15,462 bases of DNA from Lachnospiraceae bacterium (GTDB lineage: Bacteria > Bacillota_A > Clostridia > Lachnospirales > Lachnospiraceae), in assembly GCA_017614185.1 (NCBI GenBank), contig JAGACI010000109.1:1-15462 (forward strand). The letters run 5' to 3'. Shown here one piece after another: positions 8,429 through 15,462 of the stretch; the first letter of the stretch is position 1; each line of letters begins with the position of its first letter. The position numbers were made by a program, and so were the translations under genes. Under the pieces are notes generated by a model. It searched no databases. It was not told the DNA's origin and was given only the letters and a program-made list of their open reading frames with translations.

Positions 8429-9415
8429 ATGAAAAGAATAGATATCGATTCATCCAATGAAGGCGGAAGATTTGATAAATTTCTCATTAAACATCTGCCC
8501 GGCGCCGGAACATCTTTCATATATAAGATGCTAAGGAAGAAAAATATCACATTGAATAAGAAGAAAGCCGCCGGCAATGAAATACTTAAAGCCGGTGATT
8601 TTATAGAGATTTTCTTCTCTGATGATACATACGAAAAGTTTAGAAAAAGTGATAACAGGGATTCATCAACCGATGTTTATATAAGTGCTTTTAATGATAT
8701 AAAAGACGTTGAAGTCCTATATGAAGATAAAGATGTAGTTATCCTTAATAAACCCATAGGCGTACTGTCACAAAAAGCAGCCGATAAAGACATCTCACTT
8801 AATGAATGGCTTATTGGATATCTTCTTGACAACAATGAAGTAACAAATGATTCCCTTAAAGATTTTAAGCCTTCAGTTTGTAACAGGCTTGACAGAAATA
8901 CAGCAGGAATCGTTCTGTGCGGAAAGTCCATAAAGGGTAGCAGGGCACTTTCAAAGGCAATTAAAGAAAGAAAAATTGATAAATACTACGTGACACTTGT
9001 CAAAGGCATCGGACTTAAAGAAGGCGAGATTAAAGGGAGCCTTGTTAAGGATGAAAAAGCCAACAAGGTCAAAGTAAACCTTAATGAAGGCGATGAGATT
9101 CGGACATACATTAAGCCTATTTCTGAAAATGACAGATTAAGTTATCTCGAAATTCTTCTATACACAGGCAAAACGCACCAGATAAGGGCGACACTTGCAG
9201 CCCTTTCACATCCTTTGGTTGGAGATTATAAATACGGAAATAAGGCTTTAAACGACAAATTTAAGGAAGAATACGGGCTGGAAGCTCAGTTTCTTGCCTG
9301 CAACAAGGTTGTATTCCCCAAAAGCTTTCCTGAACTTGAAAATCTGTCCGGAAAAGTAATAAAAGCGAGTTTACCAAAGCTTTATGAGACCATTATTCAT
9401 AAGGAGAAGCTTTAA
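8429..9415 (+). CDS. RluA-family (RluC/RluD-like) 23S rRNA pseudouridine synthase
   Basis: A pseudouridine synthase of the RluA/RluC/RluD branch. The N-terminal S4-like domain (EGGRFDKFLIKHLPGAGTSF to about residue 65) is followed by the catalytic core: VLYEDKDVVILNKPIGVLS (96-114), NRLDRNTAG with catalytic Asp155 (152-160), and the C-terminal block LYTGKTHQIRATLA (244-257) ending in HPLVGDYKYG. The position before RLD is Asn rather than the commoner His, seen in several Firmicutes members as far as I recall. The 328-residue length is normal. The exact rRNA target cannot be read from the sequence. The ATG lies three bases after the previous stop; I find no strong ribosome binding site, so translation may depend on coupling to the upstream gene. 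The stop overlaps the recU start by one base. Confidence 0.9.
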   Translation: MKRIDIDSSNEGGRFDKFLIKHLPGAGTSFIYKMLRKKNITLNKKKAAGNEILKAGDFIEIFFSDDTYEKFRKSDNRDSSTDVYISAFNDIKDVEVLYEDKDVVILNKPIGVLSQKAADKDISLNEWLIGYLLDNNEVTNDSLKDFKPSVCNRLDRNTAGIVLCGKSIKGSRALSKAIKERKIDKYYVTLVKGIGLKEGEIKGSLVKDEKANKVKVNLNEGDEIRTYIKPISENDRLSYLEILLYTGKTHQIRATLAALSHPLVGDYKYGNKALNDKFKEEYGLEAQFLACNKVVFPKSFPELENLSGKVIKASLPKLYETIIHKEKL

Positions 9416-9954
9416 TGGCTACCTGGAATTCAAGAGGTCTTCGAGGTTCAACACTCGAGGAAATGATAAACCGAACCATTGAAAAATATAAGGAGAAGGA
9501 GCTGGCTCTTATTCAGAAGGTGCCGACACCTATTACTCCAATTAAAATTGACGCGGAATCGAGACATATCACACTTGCGTACTTTGATCAAAAGAGTACG
9601 GTCGATTATATTGGTGTTGTGCAGGGAGTTCCGGTTTGCTTTGATGCAAAGGAATGCGCCGTAGACACATTTTCCCTTCAAAACATTCATCCTCATCAGG
9701 TTGATTTCATGGAAAGATTCGAAAAGCAGAAAGGTATTGCTTTCTTTATCATTTATTATTCCCACAAAGATTTGCTCTATTATATGCCTTTTAAGAATCT
9801 TAAAGTATTCTGGGATCGAATGAATGAAGGCGGAAGAAAGAGCTTCCGCTTTGATGAAATAGATGAAAGCTGGATTATAGACAAGAAAGCACCTGTGCTT
9901 GTTCCTTTCCTTGAAAGCCTTCAAAAAGACTTAAACTCGCGTGTTGACATATGA
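9415..9954 (+). CDS. recU: Holliday junction resolvase RecU
   Basis: RecU is the Firmicutes nuclease that cuts Holliday junctions late in recombination and helps chromosome segregation. The 179-residue protein is a little shorter than B. subtilis RecU (about 206) because of a shorter N-terminal arm. Family motifs are present: NSRGLRGSTLEEMIN at 5-19, ALIQKVPTPI (31-40), STVDYIGV (61-68) with catalytic Asp64, FDAKE (76-80) providing Asp77 and Lys79, and FSLQNIHPHQVDFM (86-99) continuing to GIAFFII. B. subtilis has Glu (FEAKE) where this protein has Asp77, a conservative change. The start is fixed by AAGGAG at 9401-9406, eight bases upstream, and overlaps the RluA-family stop by one base (TAATG). 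In many Firmicutes recU neighbours a penicillin-binding protein gene; here it does not. Confidence 0.93.
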   Translation: MATWNSRGLRGSTLEEMINRTIEKYKEKELALIQKVPTPITPIKIDAESRHITLAYFDQKSTVDYIGVVQGVPVCFDAKECAVDTFSLQNIHPHQVDFMERFEKQKGIAFFIIYYSHKDLLYYMPFKNLKVFWDRMNEGGRKSFRFDEIDESWIIDKKAPVLVPFLESLQKDLNSRVDI

Positions 9955-9972
9955 TTTATTATCCTGTATACT
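9944..9972 (+). promoter_or_regulatory. Near-consensus SigA promoter of the histidine cluster
   Basis: A perfect TTGACA -35 (9944-9949) lies inside the last codons of recU. It is followed by a 17-bp spacer and TATACT (9967-9972) as the -10. The start of transcription would be near 9979, giving a leader of about 53 nt to the hisZ ATG. The match to consensus suggests a strong promoter, which normally implies regulation by a repressor or by the leader. Confidence 0.85.
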
Positions 9973-9996
9973 TCATTTAGTTTCGCTTGCTACCAA

Positions 9997-10012
9997 ATTA
10001 GCACATTAGCAC
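9997..10012 (+). repeat. Tandem 8-bp direct repeat in the his leader, possible operator
   Basis: ATTAGCAC occurs twice back to back (9997-10004 and 10005-10012), about 20 bases after the predicted transcription start. An outer inverted repeat TTTAGT (9976-9981) / ACTAAA (10013-10018) flanks it, and TGCTA (9988-9992) can pair with TAGCA (9999-10003) or with the second copy at 10007-10011. The position suits repressor binding or a small RNA switch. A TrpR/YerC-type histidine repressor is one candidate, from general knowledge only. The leader is too short for a T-box riboswitch. Confidence 0.5.
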
Positions 10013-10031
10013 ACTAAAGTAAAGGAGATAT

Positions 10032-11144
10032 ATGAGTACGATTTTACTGCATACTCCCGAAGGAGTCAGAGATATATATGGAGACGAAATGAAGAGAAAG
10101 AGTGAGACGGAATCACGAATCAAGGATGTTATTTCTCTTTATGGATACAAGACCATTTCAACACCTACTTTTGAGTATTTTGATGTTTTCTCAAAAGAGA
10201 TAGGAACCACACCTTCCAAGGATTTATATAAGTTCTTTAACAAGGAAGGCAATACACTTGTTTTAAGACCTGATTTTACGCCTTCAATGGCTCGTTGTGC
10301 CGCAAAGTATTATATGGATGAGGATGTTCCGATCAGGTTTACTTACAGCGGAAATACCTTCACGAATACCAATAACCTCCAGGGTAAACTTAAAGAGGTT
10401 ACTCAGATGGGTGCCGAGCTAATCGGAGACGGCAGTGTTGAAGCAGACGCCGAGATGATTGCCATGGTTATCGGATGTCTTAAGGAAACGGGTTTAAGAG
10501 ATTTCCAAATTAGTATCGGTGAGGTTGAATACTTTAAGGGGCTTTGCCAGAATGCAGGACTTTCAGAGGAAGACGAACAGGCGTTAAGGGACCTTATAAG
10601 CACAAAGAACATATTTGCTGCCGAAGCATTTATTGATAAAACTGTTACCAAAAAGGAAGCAGGAGAGAGCCTTAAGAAGATGGCTGATCTCTTTGGCGGA
10701 ACAGAGATTCTTAAAGAGGCATCCCAGTATGCCAATAATGCTCGCTCAAAGGCTGCAATAGACAGGCTTTATGCTTTGTTTGAAGCTTTGAAAAAATATA
10801 AAGTAGAGAATCATGTTTCATTCGATCTTGGAATGCTTTCCAAGTACAATTATTATACAGGCGTGATTTTTAAAGCATATGCCGTAGGCGTCGGCGATGT
10901 TATTATCAAAGGCGGCCGCTACGACAACCTTTTAAGCCGATTTGGCAAGAACGCTCCCGCTATAGGATTTGCAATAATAATTGATGACCTTATGGAAGCG
11001 TTAAAGAGTCAGGGTATAGATATCAAAGTTAAGAAAGAGCCTGAAGAAATCCTTTATACAAAGGATACATATGATGCGGCTTTAAAGAAGGCAATGGAAC
11101 TTAGAAGCAAGAACATTTCCGTTGTATTAAAGGAGGGCAAATAA
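10032..11144 (+). CDS. hisZ: ATP phosphoribosyltransferase regulatory subunit HisZ
   Basis: HisZ is a catalytically dead histidyl-tRNA synthetase paralogue that binds short-form HisG and is needed for its activity and histidine feedback. The protein begins TPEGVRDIYGDE, as HisRS/HisZ do. LRPDFTPSMAR (78-88) and the FTYSGNTFTN...QGKLKEVTQMGAELIG region (103-132) follow, then FDLGMLSKYNYYTGVIFKAY (264-283) and GGRYDNLLSRFGKNAPAIGFA (294-314). It lacks a full anticodon-binding domain, which rules out HisRS; residues ~338-370 resemble only the first beta-alpha-beta unit of that domain. AGGAG at 10023-10027 lies four bases before the ATG. Its stop abuts the hisG start directly, matching the obligate HisZ-HisG pairing. 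Confidence 0.94.
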   Translation: MSTILLHTPEGVRDIYGDEMKRKSETESRIKDVISLYGYKTISTPTFEYFDVFSKEIGTTPSKDLYKFFNKEGNTLVLRPDFTPSMARCAAKYYMDEDVPIRFTYSGNTFTNTNNLQGKLKEVTQMGAELIGDGSVEADAEMIAMVIGCLKETGLRDFQISIGEVEYFKGLCQNAGLSEEDEQALRDLISTKNIFAAEAFIDKTVTKKEAGESLKKMADLFGGTEILKEASQYANNARSKAAIDRLYALFEALKKYKVENHVSFDLGMLSKYNYYTGVIFKAYAVGVGDVIIKGGRYDNLLSRFGKNAPAIGFAIIIDDLMEALKSQGIDIKVKKEPEEILYTKDTYDAALKKAMELRSKNISVVLKEGK

Positions 11145-11807
11145 ATGAGTGATAATCGTTATCTTACATTTGCTCTTGCAAAAGGAAGACTTGCCGAAAA
11201 GACTCTTTCAATGCTTGAAGAAATCGGTATAACCTGTGAAGAGATGAAGGATAAGAGTTCAAGAAAATTAATCTTCGTAAATGAAGATCTTAAACTCAAA
11301 TTTTTCCTCTCGAAAGGCCCGGATGTTCCCACATATGTTGAGTATGGTGCCGCCGATATCGGTGTTGTCGGCTCTGACATTATATTGGAGGAGAACAGAA
11401 GAGTATATGAGGTTCTGGACCTCAAATTCGGTGCATGCAGAATGTGCGTATGCGGACCCGAATCCGCAGGTGAACTTTTAAAGCATCACGAAATGATAAG
11501 AGTTGCGAGCAAATATCCTGAAATTGCCAAGGATTATTTTTATAACCAGAAGAATCAGACAGTTGACATTATTAAACTTAATGGTTCTGTTGAACTTGGT
11601 CCTATCGTTGGCCTTTCAGATGTAATCGTTGATATTGTTGAAACTGGTTCAACCTTAAAAGAGAACGGACTTGTTGTCCTTGAAACAATAAAGCCTTTAT
11701 CTGCGAGAATGATTGTCAACCAGGTTTCAATGCAGATGGAGTCCGAGAGAATCAAGGACCTTATCAAAAAGATAAAAGCAGTTGTTGAAGCGAAGGAAAA
11801 CCAATGA
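11145..11807 (+). CDS. hisG: ATP phosphoribosyltransferase catalytic subunit HisG (short form)
   Basis: HisG condenses ATP with PRPP to phosphoribosyl-ATP, the first and feedback-controlled step of histidine synthesis. At 220 residues it is the short form without the C-terminal regulatory ACT-like domain, so it needs HisZ, which is encoded immediately upstream. The N-terminal FALAKGRLAEKTLSML (9-24), the YGAADIGVVGSDIILE segment (67-82) and the PRPP-binding block VDIVETGSTLKENGL (162-176) are all present. A strong AGGAGG site at 11131-11136, inside the end of hisZ, sits eight bases before the ATG. The stop overlaps the hisD start by four bases (ATGA). Confidence 0.96.
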   Translation: MSDNRYLTFALAKGRLAEKTLSMLEEIGITCEEMKDKSSRKLIFVNEDLKLKFFLSKGPDVPTYVEYGAADIGVVGSDIILEENRRVYEVLDLKFGACRMCVCGPESAGELLKHHEMIRVASKYPEIAKDYFYNQKNQTVDIIKLNGSVELGPIVGLSDVIVDIVETGSTLKENGLVVLETIKPLSARMIVNQVSMQMESERIKDLIKKIKAVVEAKENQ

Positions 11808-13093
11808 GAATTCTTGATTTAAATGAACAAACCAAAAGCAATCTTTTAAATGATTTATTAAAAAGGAGCCCCGGAAACTACGGCGAATACGAAAAGATTG
11901 TAAGTGACATCGTGGAAGATGTAAGAAAAAGAGGCGATGAGGCCTTATTCGAGTATACCCTTAAGTTTGACAAGTGTGAAATAAATAAAGGTAATGTCGA
12001 AGTAACAAGGGCCGAAATCGAAGAAGCCTATAAAGAACTTGATAAAGAATTTATCGAAGTTCTTAAAAAGAGCGCTAAAAATATAAGAGACTACCATGAA
12101 CTCCAGAAGAGAAACTCCTGGATTAACACCAGAGAAGACGGTGTAATTCTTGGTCAGAAGATTACTGCAATCGAAAAGGCCGGCGTTTATGTTCCCGGTG
12201 GCACGGCAGCTTACCCTTCAAGCGTTCTTATGAACATTATTCCTGCCAAAGTAGCAGGTGTGAAAGAGATAATAATGCTTACCCCTCCCGGAAAAGACGG
12301 CAAAATGAATGCAGGAACACTCGTTGCTGCAGATATTGCCGGCGTTGACAGAATCTTTAAGGCAGGCGGAGCTCAGGCTATTGCTGCTATGGCATTCGGA
12401 ACCGAAAGTATTCCTAAGGTATATAAGATTACAGGACCCGGCAACATCTTTGTTGCTCTTGCCAAGAAAAATGTTTTTGGTCATGTTTCCATTGACTCAA
12501 TAGCAGGTCCAAGTGAAATCCTTGTATTATGTGATGAAACAGCCAATCCCAAATATGTTGCCGCTGATTTAATCAGTCAGGCAGAACATGACAAGCTTGC
12601 TTCGGCAATACTTGTTACGACATCAAAGGATATGGCTTTAAAGGTTTCTGATGAAATCGATAATTTTGTAAAAGATCTCGAGAGAAAAGATATTATTAAA
12701 GAGTCTCTTGATAATTACGGTTACGCACTCGTGGCCAAAGATATGGAAGATGCAATCAATGCAGTTAATGAAATTGCTTCCGAACACCTTGAAGTTTTGA
12801 CTGCAAATCCTTTCGATATTCTTCCAAGAATCAAGAATGCAGGAGCAATTTTCCTCGGAGAATACTCATCAGAGCCTCTTGGAGACTATTTTGCAGGGCC
12901 AAATCATATTTTACCTACAAACGGAACTGCCAAATTCTTCTCACCTCTTGGTGTTGATGATTTCATCAAGAAGAGCAGTATTATTTCCTATTCAAGAAAT
13001 GCTTTGGAGGAAGTTCATAAAGATATTGAACTGTTTGCAAAGAAAGAAGGACTTACGGCTCATGCCAATTCAATAAATGTTCGCTTCAGATAA
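11804..13093 (+). CDS. hisD: Histidinol dehydrogenase HisD
   Basis: HisD oxidises L-histidinol to L-histidine in two NAD-dependent steps, using a zinc ion. The 429-residue protein is full length. The zinc ligands expected from E. coli HisD are present as Gln259 and His262 (LISQAEHDKLASA), Asp361 (PLGDYFAGPNH) and His420 (GLTAHANSI). The catalytic Glu-His pair is Glu328-His329 in ASEHLEVLT. Other family blocks include VYVPGGTAAYPSSVLMN (128-144) and YKITGPGNIFVALAK (207-221). The ATG overlaps the hisG stop, and AAGGA at 11793-11797 supports it. Translation is probably coupled to hisG. Confidence 0.97.
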   Translation: MRILDLNEQTKSNLLNDLLKRSPGNYGEYEKIVSDIVEDVRKRGDEALFEYTLKFDKCEINKGNVEVTRAEIEEAYKELDKEFIEVLKKSAKNIRDYHELQKRNSWINTREDGVILGQKITAIEKAGVYVPGGTAAYPSSVLMNIIPAKVAGVKEIIMLTPPGKDGKMNAGTLVAADIAGVDRIFKAGGAQAIAAMAFGTESIPKVYKITGPGNIFVALAKKNVFGHVSIDSIAGPSEILVLCDETANPKYVAADLISQAEHDKLASAILVTTSKDMALKVSDEIDNFVKDLERKDIIKESLDNYGYALVAKDMEDAINAVNEIASEHLEVLTANPFDILPRIKNAGAIFLGEYSSEPLGDYFAGPNHILPTNGTAKFFSPLGVDDFIKKSSIISYSRNALEEVHKDIELFAKKEGLTAHANSINVRFR

Positions 13094-13106
13094 GGAGAGA
13101 ATTATA

Positions 13107-13691
13107 ATGAGACAAAGTACAATCAATCGTAAAACCAGAGAAACTGATATTAAGGCAGTTTTAAATATCGATGGTTCCGGCAAATCAAATATCAAAACCG
13201 GCGTAGGCTTCTTTGATCACATGCTTGAAGGATTTGCCAAGCACGGTTTATTTGACCTTGATTTGACCTGTAAAGGCGATTTATATGTAGATGCTCACCA
13301 CACAGTGGAAGACTGCGGAATTGTCCTTGGAAATGCCATAAAAGAGGCAATAGGAGATAAGGTTGGAATAAAGAGGTTCGGAAACTTTATTCTTCCCATG
13401 GATGATGCATTGATTCTTTGCGCAATTGATCTTGGCGGAAGGCCTTACTTTGATGCTGACTTTGATTTTAAGAGTGAAAAATGCGGTGATATGGACACCG
13501 AGCTTGTAAGAGAATTCTTCTATGCAATATCTTATTCTGCAATGATGAACATTCACTTTAAGCAGCTCTCCGGAGTCAATTCTCATCACATAGCAGAAGC
13601 TGCATTCAAGGCCTTTGCAAAAGCTTTGGATCAGGCAACTTCCATTGATGAGAGAATTACAGATGTTTTAAGTACAAAAGGAGTTTTATAA
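13107..13691 (+). CDS. hisB: Imidazoleglycerol-phosphate dehydratase HisB
   Basis: HisB removes water from imidazoleglycerol phosphate to give imidazoleacetol phosphate, using two manganese ions. The protein is the monofunctional 194-residue form without the phosphatase domain found in E. coli HisB. The metal-binding motifs FFDHML (35-40), DAHHTVED (62-69) and SHHIAEA (159-165) are all intact, as is [12 protein letters not shown] (110-121). An in-frame ATG exists at 13077 inside the end of hisD, but I chose 13107 because AAGGAGA at 13092-13098 lies eight bases before it and the family starts with a xRxSxINRxTxET-like segment. It lies 13 bases after hisD. The separate histidinol phosphatase is not in this window. 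Confidence 0.95.
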   Translation: MRQSTINRKTRETDIKAVLNIDGSGKSNIKTGVGFFDHMLEGFAKHGLFDLDLTCKGDLYVDAHHTVEDCGIVLGNAIKEAIGDKVGIKRFGNFILPMDDALILCAIDLGGRPYFDADFDFKSEKCGDMDTELVREFFYAISYSAMMNIHFKQLSGVNSHHIAEAAFKAFAKALDQATSIDERITDVLSTKGVL

Positions 13692-13692
13692 A

Positions 13693-14988
13693 ATGACCGA
13701 AACAAAGCGTTTTGTTTCCTGTATTTATTTATATAATGAGCACGCCGTAAAGGGACTTGATGACATGAGTGTTGTTGAGACCGATCCCATAAGGCTCGCC
13801 AAGGAGTTCGCAGAAAATAATGCAGACGAACTTTTGATATTCGACCTTTCATATGATGATGAATCTCATGAAACAGCTCTTTTGATTATTAAAGAGATTT
13901 GTTCAGAGGTTGAAATTCCTGTTATCGGTGCCGGTAACATCAAGCGTATGGAAGATGTCAAAAAGCTTTTATATGCAGGCTGTAAGAGAGCGGCACTTGA
14001 CTATGACAAAGATACAAATATCGAGATAACAAAAGAGGTTTCAGAGAAGTTTGGCAAAGATAAAATTCTTGCCTGCATTTCTGATGCCAAAGTTTTGGAG
14101 CATTACAAAACTTTAATTGAGGACTTTGTCGGCGAAATCATTCTTATGAATCCACACATTATTAAAGATGTTGCGGATTCAACCAATGTTCCCATGATGG
14201 TTTCAATCAGGGAAATTGCCTTAAACAAGCTTATTGAAGTATTCGGATACAGCCATATTTATGGTGTTACAGGAAATGCAATCAATGACAATGCCAAAGA
14301 AATACTCTCTCTTAAAGAACTGTTAAAAGAGCAGGGTATCAGTGTAGGAATCCTCGAATCCGCGTTTTCATGGGCTGACTTTAAAAAAGATCCCCAGGGT
14401 CTTGTCCCTGTTGTTGTTCAGGACTATAAAACTGATGCTGTTTTAATGCTTGCATACATGGATGAAGATGCCTTCAATTATACTTTAAAGACCGGAAAGA
14501 TGACCTATTACTCAAGAAGCAGGAAAGAGCGTTGGGTAAAGGGCGAGACCTCCGGACATTATCAGTATGTCAAAAAGCTCACAGCAGACTGCGACATGGA
14601 TACAATTCTTGCAAAAGTTTATCAGGTTGGAGTTGCCTGCCACACAGGCGCTTACAGCTGCTTCTTTAATGAAGTTACCAAGAAGAACGACTATGATGAG
14701 AACGAGAAGAATCCGTTAAATATTCTTCTTAACGTATCCGCTGTAATTGCGGACAGAAAGAAAAATCCCAAAGAAGGAAGCTATACTAACTATCTTTTTG
14801 ATAAAGGAATTGATAAAATATTAAAGAAGGTTGGTGAAGAGGCAACTGAGATTGTCATCGCTGCCAAGAATCCCAACCCCGAAGAAATCAAGTATGAAAT
14901 CTCGGATTTCCTTTATCATGTGATGGTCCTCATGGAGGAAAAAGGCGTCACCTGGCAGGAAATCATGGAGGAACTTGCCAAAAGATAG
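13693..14988 (+). CDS. hisI: Fusion of a degenerate HisF-like domain with bifunctional HisIE (phosphoribosyl-AMP cyclohydrolase / phosphoribosyl-ATP pyrophosphatase)
   Basis: The 431-residue protein has three parts. Residues ~1-217 align with HisF (cyclase subunit of imidazoleglycerol-phosphate synthase): [51 protein letters not shown] and [12 protein letters not shown]. The usual CLDV aspartate is Tyr12, the GGG phosphate loop is GAGN (79-82), and the DRDGT region is missing, so this domain should be inactive as a cyclase. Residues ~235-330 are HisI, with metal ligands in DCDMD (299-303) and CHTGAYSCF (316-324) and the [16 protein letters not shown] block. Residues ~342-431 are HisE, with [16 protein letters not shown] (378-393) and the acidic EISD (402-405). 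HisE and HisI carry out steps 2 and 3 of histidine synthesis. The start has AAAGGAG at 13677-13683 and lies one base after hisB. I recall similar long HisIE proteins in related clostridia. Confidence 0.9.
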   Translation: MTETKRFVSCIYLYNEHAVKGLDDMSVVETDPIRLAKEFAENNADELLIFDLSYDDESHETALLIIKEICSEVEIPVIGAGNIKRMEDVKKLLYAGCKRAALDYDKDTNIEITKEVSEKFGKDKILACISDAKVLEHYKTLIEDFVGEIILMNPHIIKDVADSTNVPMMVSIREIALNKLIEVFGYSHIYGVTGNAINDNAKEILSLKELLKEQGISVGILESAFSWADFKKDPQGLVPVVVQDYKTDAVLMLAYMDEDAFNYTLKTGKMTYYSRSRKERWVKGETSGHYQYVKKLTADCDMDTILAKVYQVGVACHTGAYSCFFNEVTKKNDYDENEKNPLNILLNVSAVIADRKKNPKEGSYTNYLFDKGIDKILKKVGEEATEIVIAAKNPNPEEIKYEISDFLYHVMVLMEEKGVTWQEIMEELAKR

Positions 14989-14996
14989 GAGTTTAT

Positions 14997-15462
14997 ATGC
15001 TTGCATTATCCGATGATATATTAATGCGAATTGATAAACCTGCACGTTATATCGGTCACGAGTACAATGCCGTAATCAAGGACAAGGCCGATGTTAGCGT
15101 GCGGTTTTGTATGTGTTTCCCTGATGTTTACGAGATTGGCATGTCGCATCTCGGAATACAGATTCTTTACGATATGTTTAACAGGATGGATGGCGTGTGG
15201 TGTGAGAGAACTTATTCACCATGGCCCGATCTTGATAAAATTATGAGAGAAGAGCACATTCCTCTTTTTGCTCTTGAAAGCCAGGAACCTGTTAAGAACT
15301 TTGATTTTCTTGGCATTACTTTGCAATATGAGATGTGCTATACAAATATTCTTCAGATTCTTAATCTCTCCGGAATCCCTCTTTTAGCTTCCGAAAGAAA
15401 AGATGGCGATCCTATCGTTATCGGCGGTGGCCCATGTTCATATAATCCGGAACCGATTGCCG
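14997..15462 (+). CDS. TIGR03960-type B12-binding domain/radical SAM protein, N-terminal part (3' end outside window)
   Basis: Only the first 155 residues are visible and the frame stays open to the window end. The sequence matches the start of a family of large uncharacterised radical SAM proteins with a cobalamin-binding-like N-terminal domain: KPARYIGHEYNAV (14-26), RFCMCFPDVYEIGMSHLGIQ (36-55), YSPWPDLDKIM (73-83), LFALESQEPVKNFDFLGITL (90-109) and IGGGPCSYNPEPIA (142-155). The CxxxCxxC cluster motif would lie further downstream and is not seen. A TAGGAG site at 14986-14991 lies five bases before the ATG, and the gene begins 8 bases after the hisIE stop, so it may share the his transcript. 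In related genomes this family usually precedes a TIGR03936/DUF2344 protein and a ribonuclease G, so I read it as the first gene of the next housekeeping block. The target reaction is not known to me. Confidence 0.85.
   Translation, partial: MLALSDDILMRIDKPARYIGHEYNAVIKDKADVSVRFCMCFPDVYEIGMSHLGIQILYDMFNRMDGVWCERTYSPWPDLDKIMREEHIPLFALESQEPVKNFDFLGITLQYEMCYTNILQILNLSGIPLLASERKDGDPIVIGGGPCSYNPEPIA

Noticed and set aside
9955..10031. T-box or other large riboswitch before hisZ
   Set aside because: The leader is only ~50 nt and has no T-box sequence or specifier-loop scaffold.
10032..11144. Histidyl-tRNA synthetase
   Set aside because: No full anticodon-binding domain, and direct pairing with a short-form hisG identifies it as HisZ.
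13077..13106. Upstream ATG that would extend hisB by 10 codons into hisD
   Set aside because: The good ribosome binding site (13092-13098) lies downstream of that ATG and points to 13107, and the added residues do not match the family N-terminus.
13693..14343. Interpreting the N-terminal barrel of the fusion as HisA/PriA, or as an active HisF
   Set aside because: The sequence similarity follows HisF through the ADELLIFDL and C-terminal LKELLKEQG segments better than HisA, but the required aspartates and phosphate loops are not there.
1..15462. Mobile elements, CRISPR arrays, tRNA or rRNA genes, prophage or defence systems
   Set aside because: I saw no spaced repeat series, transposase, integrase, terminal inverted repeats or structured RNA gene; the coding is continuous and housekeeping in nature.

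Overview
The window looks like a stretch of chromosome from a low-to-moderate GC Firmicute, most likely a Clostridia member of the Lachnospiraceae type. Pointers are RecU (the Firmicutes Holliday junction resolvase), a short-form HisG paired with HisZ, strong AGGAGG-like ribosome binding sites, SigA-type promoters, and a second GyrB/GyrA-type topoisomerase pair away from recF/dnaA. All genes are on the + strand and packed tightly. I see no mobile element, CRISPR array, tRNA or rRNA. Taxonomy is inferred from gene content, not measured.

Layout. (1) 1-1059: the C-terminal half of recG, cut by the window edge. (2) 1092-7110: a promoter drives a type IIA topoisomerase pair (ParE/GyrB-like then ParC/GyrA-like), then rsmD (ATGA overlap), coaD and a coiled-coil DivIVA/ATPase-like protein, ending at a clear intrinsic terminator at 7083-7110. 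(3) 7130-9954: an RsuA-family pseudouridine synthase, an unknown two-helix membrane protein, an RluA-family pseudouridine synthase and recU, with gaps of 3 nt or a 1 nt overlap. (4) 9944-14988: a near-consensus promoter whose -35 lies inside the end of recU, a short leader with a tandem 8-bp repeat, then the histidine cluster hisZ-hisG-hisD-hisB and a fusion gene (HisF-like domain plus HisI plus HisE). (5) 14997-15462: the N-terminal part of a TIGR03960-type B12-binding/radical SAM protein, cut by the window end.

How the genes work together. Regions 1-3 are housekeeping: DNA topology, recombination and fork repair (RecG and RecU act on branched DNA), rRNA modification (RsmD, RsuA-like, RluA-like) and coenzyme A synthesis. 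Region 4 encodes histidine synthesis steps 1 (HisZG), 2 and 3 (HisE, HisI), the dehydratase step (HisB) and the last two oxidations (HisD). HisA, HisH and a catalytically intact HisF are not in the cluster.

Most of the window is ordinary core genome and I found no convincing undescribed multi-gene system. The most notable item is the fusion protein at 13693-14988. Its first ~217 residues align with HisF but lack the recognisable catalytic aspartates and the glycine-rich phosphate loop, so it looks like a pseudoenzyme barrel tethered to a normal HisIE. Second is the tandem ATTAGCAC repeat just downstream of the his promoter, a plausible operator. Lesser leads are a ParC-like subunit without a GyrA box, a HisZ with what looks like a remnant anticodon-binding module, and an unrecognised membrane protein between two pseudouridine synthases.
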